Assembly (NCBI GenBank): GCA_039024295.1
Contig: JBCDIQ010000205.1
Coordinates: 1 to 10,187 of the forward strand
From: JBCDIQ01 sp039024295
Lineage (GTDB): Bacteria; Bacteroidota; Bacteroidia; J057
Direction: 5' to 3'
Length of the DNA stretch: 10,187 nt
Shown here: piece after piece, positions 1 to 6,555 of the stretch
Numbering within the stretch: position 1 is the first letter of the stretch
How the letters are laid out: the number at the start of each line of letters is the position of its first letter
Made by a program: the position numbers and the translations under genes
Notes under the pieces: model-generated
Told to the model about the DNA's origin: nothing
The model's database searches: none
Seen by the model: the letters and a program-made list of their open reading frames with translations, nothing else

Positions 1-1
1 C

Positions 2-1309
2 AAAGCTGTTGGATATGGCGGGGAACGGCCGCAGCAGTATGACAACTTCATTGAACTCAAGCAAGCTGCCGAAAAAGAAGAATTATTGCAACTTACGGAT
101 CATTCTAATCCAACCGTCAGATGCTACGCTTTTTGGGCATTAACATTTGACCCAACGGTTGAACTATACCCTATCGTTTTGGATCACCTCAGCGATGAAC
201 AGTCAGTAACAACCCAATTGGGTTGCATTAGAGGCGGAAAACCCGTGGGAGACTTTTTCCTGGATAAGGCCACTCCATTCATCGATGAAATAGCCCCAAA
301 TAAACTCGACACCTTTCAACTTGCAGCCATTGACAGTATTCTCATCCATAGGCCCAGTAAACTATTTGCCAGAGCCGAGGCAATTGAGCGCGCGAAAACC
401 ACGGAAAGCATGTATACGGTGATCAGAATGCTGGTGTTAGAAGAAAAAAATGAGGAGGCCTTGGTGAAATTGGCCAGTTACAAACGCGACCAAGACGTAA
501 AGGTTATTCTCAGCTTCAGAGATGCCAGTAATTCAGGAGATGGAGACGTTTTCTTCACTTATAAGGCGATCAACCAGTTTCCTCATCCTGACTTTTTCCC
601 GTTTCTTGAAGCAAACCTTAGGAATACCTTTGATAAAACCCATTATAATCACCATTGGCAGGAATTATACAGAGCGATTGCCAAATACAAGAATAATAAA
701 TCTGTAGCATTGCTCTACCTACCCCTTTCAAAAGTCCAAGATAAGTATATCAGGGAGTATCACATGGATTACCTCTCGCAGGCATTGAGTGAAGTCAGGG
801 CCCCTATTTACAACGATTTGCTTTGGAAGCTTTGGGAGGAAGAGTACAGAATCACCCTGGACGGTTTTGAGTGCCTTTCGAACATAGACTCAACAAGAGC
901 CTTTGAGCTTACAAGGGAAAGCTTGATGAATTTATATCAACTCAGTATGCAGAGGGATAGTCATGATAGTCTTGTACATAGGATGCTTGAGTGGATTGTA
1001 AGCAAGGAGTATGAAATGGGCTTAGAGATAATTGGAACAAACATCAGAAATGCCAATATCACCTATTTTTCAATCTTCACAGATAAAGCAGCTGCATTAA
1101 AAGAGCCCTCGTTGGTAGAACCATTGTTCGATAGATTCAGCAGGGAATCAAACGGTCACATCTACTTGCCCATTGCAGAAGCCCTTCTTGCCTATGGAGA
1201 TGCAGGGATCACAAAGCTAATGCATAAAACCAGAACGAATAACAAGGAACTAAATGTTGGCTGGGGAGGAAAAAGTCTTGACAGACTTTTGGAAGAGAAT
1301 AACAAATGA
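2..1309 (+). CDS. HEAT-like alpha-repeat protein, 5' partial
   Basis: The reading frame is open from base 2 to the TGA at 1307-1309, giving 435 visible residues; the start lies left of the window. A TTG at 86 is not a credible start, because the 28 codons before it read as normal protein and continue the same family pattern (Q-Y-D-N-F-I-E-L-K, then a K/E-rich helix). Visible residues 31-47 contain LTDHSNPTVRCYAFWAL, a helix-turn-helix typical of HEAT-type repeats, followed by a helical stretch with GCIRGGKPVGDFFLD near residues 75-88. The rest is mostly helical and charged, with no catalytic motif. From memory, Bacteroidota carry a family of uncharacterised, often exported HEAT-repeat proteins with this 'TDH.N..VRCYAF.AL' signature; that assignment is recall, not a search. 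Any signal peptide or lipobox would be outside the window. The SRPBCC gene follows after 29 bp, so the two may share a transcript. The role is probably protein binding; the function is unknown. Confidence 0.85.
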   Translation, partial: KAVGYGGERPQQYDNFIELKQAAEKEELLQLTDHSNPTVRCYAFWALTFDPTVELYPIVLDHLSDEQSVTTQLGCIRGGKPVGDFFLDKATPFIDEIAPNKLDTFQLAAIDSILIHRPSKLFARAEAIERAKTTESMYTVIRMLVLEEKNEEALVKLASYKRDQDVKVILSFRDASNSGDGDVFFTYKAINQFPHPDFFPFLEANLRNTFDKTHYNHHWQELYRAIAKYKNNKSVALLYLPLSKVQDKYIREYHMDYLSQALSEVRAPIYNDLLWKLWEEEYRITLDGFECLSNIDSTRAFELTRESLMNLYQLSMQRDSHDSLVHRMLEWIVSKEYEMGLEIIGTNIRNANITYFSIFTDKAAALKEPSLVEPLFDRFSRESNGHIYLPIAEALLAYGDAGITKLMHKTRTNNKELNVGWGGKSLDRLLEENNK

Positions 1310-1338
1310 GTGATTCCCTTTAAATATCCCAAACCCAA

Positions 1339-1812
1339 ATGCCCATCATAAACCTAATAACCCACATAAAAGCCCCCATCGATATCGTCTTTGACCTGTC
1401 CAGGAGCATTGACCTGCATAAAATTTCTACCGAACACACAGATGAAGAAGCCATAGCAGGGGTTACCTCTGGGCTGATAGTGATGGGGGAAACCGTCACC
1501 TGGCGGGCAAAGCATTTTGGGGTTTACCAAACCCTCACCACCAAAATCACTGCATTCGAAAAGCCGGGGTATTTTGTGGACGAAATGGCGAAAGGCATCT
1601 TCAAGGGGTTTCGGCATGAACATATCTTTGAGGAATCAGGAAATGGCACCCTCATGAAAGATGTGTTTGACTATGAATCCCCTCTAGGGGTCTTGGGTAG
1701 AGTTGCCGATGCCCTGTTCCTGGAAAAATACATGAAGGCCCTCCTGGAAAAAAGGAATGAAACCATAAAGGAATTCGCAGAATCCGACAAATGGCGAGAA
1801 GTGCTAGGCTAG
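1339..1812 (+). CDS. SRPBCC (START/Bet v1-like) family protein
   Basis: A complete 157-residue protein from ATG 1339 to TAG 1810-1812, close to the usual size of a single SRPBCC domain. The N-terminal strand and helix (residues 3-27, 'INLITHIKAPIDIVFDLSRS') match the way these proteins begin: a beta strand, then an 'aP...vFdl' helix. Central strands include TWRAKHFG (54-61) and DEMAKGIFKGFRHEHIF (81-97). DYESPLG (111-117) leads into a long amphipathic C-terminal helix (about 118-148) that closes the hydrophobic pocket in this fold. There is no signal peptide, so it is probably cytoplasmic. It resembles the stand-alone 'ligand-binding SRPBCC' group (COG4276-like) more than the AHSA1 or cyclase subgroups, but the ligand is unknown. 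It starts 29 bp after the HEAT-like gene with no clear promoter or Shine-Dalgarno site between them, which favours co-transcription. Its stop codon lies inside a hairpin. Confidence 0.85.
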   Translation: MPIINLITHIKAPIDIVFDLSRSIDLHKISTEHTDEEAIAGVTSGLIVMGETVTWRAKHFGVYQTLTTKITAFEKPGYFVDEMAKGIFKGFRHEHIFEESGNGTLMKDVFDYESPLGVLGRVADALFLEKYMKALLEKRNETIKEFAESDKWREVLG

Positions 1813-1832
1813 CAAATGAGAAGTAGCCTAGC
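1803..1832. terminator. candidate hairpin at convergent gene ends
   Basis: The arms GCTAGGCTA (1803-1811) and TAGCCTAGC (1824-1832) are perfect 9-bp complements around a 12-nt loop. The structure overlaps the TAG stop of the SRPBCC gene (1810-1812) and lies 24 bp from the 3' end of the convergently transcribed kinase gene, where a bidirectional terminator is expected. There is no T-tract on either side, so it is not a classic intrinsic terminator. It may be an mRNA 3'-end stabilising structure, or chance. Confidence 0.35.
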
Positions 1833-1855
1833 TGAAAGGTCGTCAACTCATGCCC

Positions 1856-4039
1856 CTACCCCACCACCGGCAATCGTACTTCAAACTGACTCCCCTTTCC
1901 TAACTCGCTGGTTACCTCGATCATTCCCTGGTTAAGCTTGGCCAGTTCATTACAGAGGATTAGCCCCAAGCCTGTACCTTTTTCACCCGCAGTTCCGGTA
2001 GCTGATTTTTTCTGGAGTTCAAACAGTTGGATCTGCTTATTAGCGGCGATCCCGACTCCGTTATCTGCTACCGTGAGGGCAAGTTGGTTGTCTTTGAGTT
2101 GTGAACTCACCCGGATAAATCCTCCGTCATTCGTAAACTTTAACCCATTGCTCACCAGGTTACGGATGATCGTTCGAAGGGCGGTTTCATCTGCATAAAC
2201 GCGGGTGTGTTCGGGCACCTCATTGTGCAGCTGGATATTCTTGGTTTCTGCGGTTGAAGCATATAGGGCCAGACAATCCTCCACAATTTCTCTCACCTCA
2301 ATTTCTTCTGGAGAATAGGGAATCGTCTCCGTCTGAATCAAGGCCCAATTAAGCAAATTGTCCAGCAATCGACTCAATCGATCAGTCGTACTATCCACTG
2401 TTTCTGTAAATCGATGTAGCCGTTCGGAATCTCCTTTTTTGAGGTAAAAATCGAGCTGTTCACCAATACCATTCAGCGCCACCAGTGGACTGCGAATGTC
2501 GTGGGCGATCATGCTGAAAAATTTATTCTTGGTCGCATCCAGTCGTTGCAGCTGAATATTCTGCGCCTTGAGTTGCTGTTGGATACTTCGAATGCGAAGA
2601 AAAGCAAAGCCCAAAATGCCCAATACACACATCAAACCAATGGCAAGAATCACATAACGCTCTTTCTGCGTAGCCTGTAACCTTGCCTCCAACTCCGCAT
2701 TTTCCTTAGCAATTTGATAATCCTCGATGTTCTGTTTTACCCGTTCTTCTGTCAGGAGTTCTTGTGTTCTTGCGGTAAACAGGCTGTCTTTAATCTGGGC
2801 AGCTTCCTCAAAATTTGCCAGGGCCAGATCAAATTCACCCCGATCTTTATGGATTTCATATTTGAGGTTAAGGTGATCCTGGTAAGACTGTAGCACAAAT
2901 TCCTTCGGAGTTGTAGCCATTGCCTTGTCAACATAAAACAGTGCCGAGTCCAACTTTCCCTGTAACTTAAAAATGGAAGCTTTTTGGTTGTAGGCAAGGG
3001 CCAGCCAATTATACTCTTTGCTATCCAAATTAAATTTCTCCTTCCAGGAAAGCCGCTCCAGGGCGGATTCATACTTTTCTTCCTGGATATCGAGCTCAAT
3101 GAGGACAGCCATAATGTTTGACCGATACCGGGGATCCCCACCATTGTCGCATATTTCCAAACTCTCTTCGGCCCACCTTCTAGCCTCTGCCAAATTATTC
3201 TCTGCCATGTTTAATTGCGCCATGTTGAGGGCTGCGACGGCAACTTCATTGAACTCGGATAAAGCGCTCCGTATTTTCAGAGATTTTTCCAAAAACATAC
3301 GAGCCTGCTCATAATCTCTCAACTCCATGTAAAGAGACCCCAGGTTATGGCTGATCTGCCCCATCATACTCGAATCTCTTGTTGATTTAGGAAACCTACT
3401 CTTCAGGAATCCATAAGCCAATTTCGTGTGGTAAATCGTGCTATCCTTTTTACTCATCAAATAGTAAATCGCGCCGGTATTCATATGTAGCCCGATTAGC
3501 TTTGAGGTATCCTCCAGCAAAGCAAAGCGAATTAACGCTTGCTTGGTCGCAGCCAAAGAGCCCCCCATGTCTCTTTCGTATACATAAGCTACCTTCCCCA
3601 AATATTCATAAGACCGGGCAATCAATACGGAATCTTGATTGGACACAGCCAACCCCAAGGCCTGCTGAAAATAGGCCCGATCTAAAGAGTCAGCGAATCC
3701 AGGTACCTCCGGACGCTGGGTAAGTGGAATGGACTTCAGGAAAAATACGGCCATTCCTGCACGAAAATATAATTCGGTTGCGTAGGCAGGGATTTCCATT
3801 CCCTTTATGCTACGTACTGCCTGCTGGTATATCCCCAAAGAGGTGGGGTAATCTCTCTTCTTCTGGAAAACCTTTCCTTTTTCAAGTAGTAATTGTCCTA
3901 CCTCAGTTGAATCTCCAGTTGATCTGGCGGACTTAAGACTCAGGTTCAACCTATTAAGAACTGAATCAGAGGGAGTCTCCTGACAAAATGCTACACCTAG
4001 CATGGCAAAAATCAACAACGTGGTACATGAAACTTTCAT
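1856..4039 (-). CDS. TPR-repeat sensor histidine kinase
   Basis: Envelope sensor kinase of 727 residues when started at the ATG at 4039. That start puts a signal peptide first (MKVSCTTLLIFAMLGVAFCQ). The frame stays open back to a TTG at 4123, directly after the upstream stop, but those 28 extra residues look like read-through. Domains: about eight TPR-like helical pairs (roughly 45-420, presumably periplasmic), a coiled coil (about 429-461), one transmembrane helix (about 463-482), a short coil, then HisKA with FFSMIAHDIRSPL, whose His513 is the expected phospho-acceptor. The HATPase_c domain has an N box (RNLVSNGLKF, Asn627/Asn631), G1 (VADNGVGI, Asp659) and G2 (KGTGLGL, about 687-693), and ends soon after. 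All catalytic boxes look intact, so autophosphorylation is expected. There is no receiver or output domain, and no response regulator gene in the window, so the partner is unknown. The 84-bp gap after the PKD gene suggests one operon. A run TACTTTTTTG just before the ATG is only a weak match to a -7 element. The signal sensed is unknown. Confidence 0.93.
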   Translation of the reverse strand: MKVSCTTLLIFAMLGVAFCQETPSDSVLNRLNLSLKSARSTGDSTEVGQLLLEKGKVFQKKRDYPTSLGIYQQAVRSIKGMEIPAYATELYFRAGMAVFFLKSIPLTQRPEVPGFADSLDRAYFQQALGLAVSNQDSVLIARSYEYLGKVAYVYERDMGGSLAATKQALIRFALLEDTSKLIGLHMNTGAIYYLMSKKDSTIYHTKLAYGFLKSRFPKSTRDSSMMGQISHNLGSLYMELRDYEQARMFLEKSLKIRSALSEFNEVAVAALNMAQLNMAENNLAEARRWAEESLEICDNGGDPRYRSNIMAVLIELDIQEEKYESALERLSWKEKFNLDSKEYNWLALAYNQKASIFKLQGKLDSALFYVDKAMATTPKEFVLQSYQDHLNLKYEIHKDRGEFDLALANFEEAAQIKDSLFTARTQELLTEERVKQNIEDYQIAKENAELEARLQATQKERYVILAIGLMCVLGILGFAFLRIRSIQQQLKAQNIQLQRLDATKNKFFSMIAHDIRSPLVALNGIGEQLDFYLKKGDSERLHRFTETVDSTTDRLSRLLDNLLNWALIQTETIPYSPEEIEVREIVEDCLALYASTAETKNIQLHNEVPEHTRVYADETALRTIIRNLVSNGLKFTNDGGFIRVSSQLKDNQLALTVADNGVGIAANKQIQLFELQKKSATGTAGEKGTGLGLILCNELAKLNQGMIEVTSELGKGSQFEVRLPVVG

Positions 4040-4123
4040 TACTGGAAAGTACAAAAAAGTATCATATAAGGGAATGGGTGAATGGCATGACCTGGTTTCT
4101 TGGCTCAGACTCCCAGACCCCAA

Positions 4124-6466
4124 TCATTCAACCCTTAACCGTCGTGTCCAGCGGGTTTCTCTATCGTGAATTTCAACAAGATAAAGCCCAGGTGCCATCC
4201 CCGATAAGGGAAGCTCCCCCATTCCTTGCGCATCTAGCTGCATGCGAGCAGAACGCACAACTCGACCTGAGAGGTCCAAAAGTCGAGCTGTTACTTCCTG
4301 CCTGGCCAATTTACTGACCTGGATTTCAACCCTGTCATGGGCAGGATTCGGGAAGATTTGCACCTCCCCAGCAAGTCCTTGTTCCAATGACATACTGCCA
4401 ACCAGGACCGTCTGGCAGCTACTGTCCTGGCAGCCTTCAGGGGAAATCACCGTGAGGCAGACCTGATAAATTCCTCCTCTAGGGTAGGTATGAACAGGGT
4501 TTTGCGAGCGCCCGGGCTGGCTGCCATCGCCAAAGTCCCAGGTCCACCCCAGCGGACGAGGTGCGGTTAAATCCGTAAAGGTTACCGTGAACCCTAATCC
4601 AACGGCTGAACCAAAGTTAACCTGAGGGCCAGGAGTAACTGTCACGGTCTGGACAGAAGAATCCACACATCCCTGGTCTTCTACCACCAACTTAATGGCC
4701 ACTGATCCACTGTTTGGTAGAAACAAACGAGGAGACTGCTGGGAGCTGGCAAAAATCCCATCCACAAACCACTGATAATTACCGGATGAGCTGGTGTTGG
4801 AAAATAAAACCGAATCATTTTGACATACCCCGCTTCCTGGAGCCAGGAACCCAACTTGTGGCAAGGCATTCACGGTAATGAATGCAGCTTGGGAAGTGTC
4901 TGCACACCGCCCGTCTTGCACGATCAAATTAACCTGAAAGCGACCGGGGGAATTAAACGTCTGTGACGGTGAGGGCTGGTTGCTAAACGTGGTAAGGTTC
5001 TCCCGCCATTCCCAAAAAGTAACCCCGGAACTGGAAGAATTAGTAAACTGAACAGCTTCTCCTGTACACACCACCGTATCACTCACCGTAAAATCTGCTG
5101 TGGGTGGCGCAAATACCTGTAAAGGAGTGACAAGGGTGGTATCACGACAACCGGCAGAATCTGCTACCAGCACCAGGTTAAAATTTCCGGTTTGAGTAAA
5201 TGAAATGGTGGGGTTTACCCCGAGGCTCACAGGTGCCCCATTGAGGAGCCAAGTGTAATTCGAGGCTCCAACGCTGGTGTTTTGAAAGGGCAGGGTTTCT
5301 CCCTGACAAATGATTGACTTCACTGAGATAAAACTTGCCTGAGGGGTCGCATTTACCCTTACTTGCTGGCGGGCGGTATCCGTGCATCCGCTTGAATTGG
5401 CGGTAATAAGTTGCACAGTATAATTACCAGGGTTGACATAGGGTTGCTGAACAGATAATCCCGTTCCGATATTTTGGCCATTCTGGCTCCAATGGTAGGA
5501 ACCTGACGACCCGGAAGCGGTGAATGTCAGGCTCTCTCCTGAACAGGCAAAGGTGTCAGGAGCCACGATACTTGAGGAGGGGTTAGGCACAACTCGCACC
5601 AGAAGGGACTGGACCAGGGTATCACTTCCGACTGCGTTGGTGGTAATTAACTGGACAGGGTAAATCCCGGGCTGGGAATAGCAAATTCCACTGGGGTTTT
5701 GACGAGCAGAAGTTACCGAATCGCTCCCTGTAAAGGTCCAGGCCCAGGCTGAGGGCCGGTTTAAACTTGAGTCTGTAAAACTGATGCATTCTCCCGCACA
5801 GATAACCGTATCAGAAGCGCCAAAAGCAGTTTGAGGAGCAATGGTGATGCCTTCTGTCAACCCAAATACTGGTCGTGAAGTAGTGGTTCGACTTGTAGTA
5901 GCCGTTGAGGTCGTCGCATATACCACATCCGGTCCCACATTGCTGGCATAGAACCCAATGCCAAAGAAGGAGCTTGCGGTAAACTCCAGCTGAATGGCCA
6001 AATTATTTACGCTGTTGTAGGTAAATGGCGTTTGCAAGGGAATGGCTGTCCACCCGTTTGCAGGGATACCGAATGTGCCGTTCACCGCATTGTACGTATA
6101 AGAAGGAGAAAACAGAACGGTATCTGGGGTTCCGACATTAAAATTGCTGGCAAAGGTTGAATTGGTATTCGTCAGAGTGGTGTGCCCCATGATGATCCTG
6201 AAGTTGGTCAGAGTGGTGGAGGTACCACTGGAAATATGCCGATTTCGGAACCAAATGGTATCCACCTGGATAGAATTGGTAACACCTGCGGTATCCAGTT
6301 CTCGTTCGGTGTAAATGGCCACCCATTTTTTTGCCACAGAGGTATGAAAAAACAGGTTGTTCACACCCGCATTGGCTGGATTATGGTAGAAAAACTGGGG
6401 AGTTTGGCCGAAAATACCGGTTATGGCCAGGCTGGCGATCCATACAAAAGCGGAAAAAAACTTCAT
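4124..6466 (-). CDS. secreted PKD-repeat protein with T9SS sorting domain
   Basis: A 780-residue exported protein. The signal peptide is residues 1-20 (MKFFSAFVWIASLAITGIFG, cleavage before Gln21). Residues about 25-205 form a beta-rich N-terminal module (FRIIMGHTTLTNTNSTF, then a GW.aIPLQTPFTYNSVNNLAIQLEF pattern, quoted in parts) of a type I recall from other secreted Bacteroidota proteins. A Thr/Ser-rich linker (185-197) follows, then six PKD/Ig-like domains at about 211-293, 297-372, 376-452, 455-533, 535-611 and 613-690. Only the last keeps the canonical WTWDFGDG; the others read W.W, HWS, TWL, WEW or QWF at that place. Residues 700-780 are a type A T9SS C-terminal domain (EVQIFPNPAHDRVEI, LLDLSGRVV, GLYLVEI), which directs export through the Por system and usually anchoring to the surface. 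No protease or glycosidase motif is visible, so adhesion or structural scaffolding is the likeliest role. It begins 89 bp from the divergent receptor gene and precedes the kinase on the same strand. Confidence 0.93.
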   Translation of the reverse strand: MKFFSAFVWIASLAITGIFGQTPQFFYHNPANAGVNNLFFHTSVAKKWVAIYTERELDTAGVTNSIQVDTIWFRNRHISSGTSTTLTNFRIIMGHTTLTNTNSTFASNFNVGTPDTVLFSPSYTYNAVNGTFGIPANGWTAIPLQTPFTYNSVNNLAIQLEFTASSFFGIGFYASNVGPDVVYATTSTATTSRTTTSRPVFGLTEGITIAPQTAFGASDTVICAGECISFTDSSLNRPSAWAWTFTGSDSVTSARQNPSGICYSQPGIYPVQLITTNAVGSDTLVQSLLVRVVPNPSSSIVAPDTFACSGESLTFTASGSSGSYHWSQNGQNIGTGLSVQQPYVNPGNYTVQLITANSSGCTDTARQQVRVNATPQASFISVKSIICQGETLPFQNTSVGASNYTWLLNGAPVSLGVNPTISFTQTGNFNLVLVADSAGCRDTTLVTPLQVFAPPTADFTVSDTVVCTGEAVQFTNSSSSGVTFWEWRENLTTFSNQPSPSQTFNSPGRFQVNLIVQDGRCADTSQAAFITVNALPQVGFLAPGSGVCQNDSVLFSNTSSSGNYQWFVDGIFASSQQSPRLFLPNSGSVAIKLVVEDQGCVDSSVQTVTVTPGPQVNFGSAVGLGFTVTFTDLTAPRPLGWTWDFGDGSQPGRSQNPVHTYPRGGIYQVCLTVISPEGCQDSSCQTVLVGSMSLEQGLAGEVQIFPNPAHDRVEIQVSKLARQEVTARLLDLSGRVVRSARMQLDAQGMGELPLSGMAPGLYLVEIHDRETRWTRRLRVE

Positions 6467-6500
6467 GGGAAAGGGGATTACTAAGGTTGTGGGTCAGGAT

Positions 6501-6520
6501 AGAGGAAAAAGTTTTTCTCT
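6501..6520. promoter_or_regulatory. A/T-tract dyad, possible operator
   Basis: The left half AGAGGAAAAA and right half TTTTTCTCT are near-perfect inverted copies around a single G, with one extra G in the left half. The loop is too small for an RNA hairpin, so if it functions it does so as DNA: a dimeric regulator site or intrinsically bent DNA. It ends one base before the putative -33 box of the receptor promoter. Confidence 0.3.
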
Positions 6521-6521
6521 A

Positions 6522-6550
6522 TTGGACAATTGCTTTTCCTCCTATATTTG
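6522..6550 (+). promoter_or_regulatory. Bacteroidota-type promoter for the TonB-dependent receptor
   Basis: TATATTTG at 6543-6550 fits the Bacteroidota -7 consensus TAnnTTTG exactly. TTG at 6522-6524 sits 18 nt upstream in the -33 position, close to the usual spacing. The -7 box ends only 5 nt before the ATG at 6556, so a start site a few bases downstream would give a leaderless or nearly leaderless mRNA, unless translation starts at GTG 6571. Confidence 0.6.
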
Positions 6551-6555
6551 TAGAT

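Larger units (their letters stand above)
6467..6555. promoter_or_regulatory. divergent intergenic control region
   Basis: The 89 bp between the start codons of the PKD gene (-) and the TonB-dependent receptor gene (+) must contain both promoters unless one lies inside a coding region. The plus-strand promoter is recognisable, as is an A/T-tract dyad. On the minus strand I find no good TAnnTTTG element ahead of the PKD start. A regulator bound here could act on both units. Confidence 0.6.

Noticed and set aside
86..88. TTG as the start of the first protein
   Set aside because: The frame is open back to base 2 and the upstream residues fit the HEAT-like family, so the gene is truncated by the window edge.
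4040..4075. TACTTTTTTG before the kinase ATG as a separate promoter
   Set aside because: It does not fit TAnnTTTG cleanly and has no TTG at the right distance; co-transcription with the PKD gene is simpler.
4040..4123. 28-residue N-terminal extension of the kinase from TTG 4123
   Set aside because: It starts right after the upstream stop and would bury the signal peptide; ATG 4039 gives a proper signal sequence.
6182..6484. Plus-strand frame of 100 residues over the PKD gene start
   Set aside because: It is antisense to a convincing signal peptide and N-terminal module, with no family resemblance.
6331..6555. 75-residue N-terminal extension of the TonB-dependent receptor
   Set aside because: It overlaps the signal-peptide end of the divergent PKD gene, contains the promoter, and would place the signal peptide internally.
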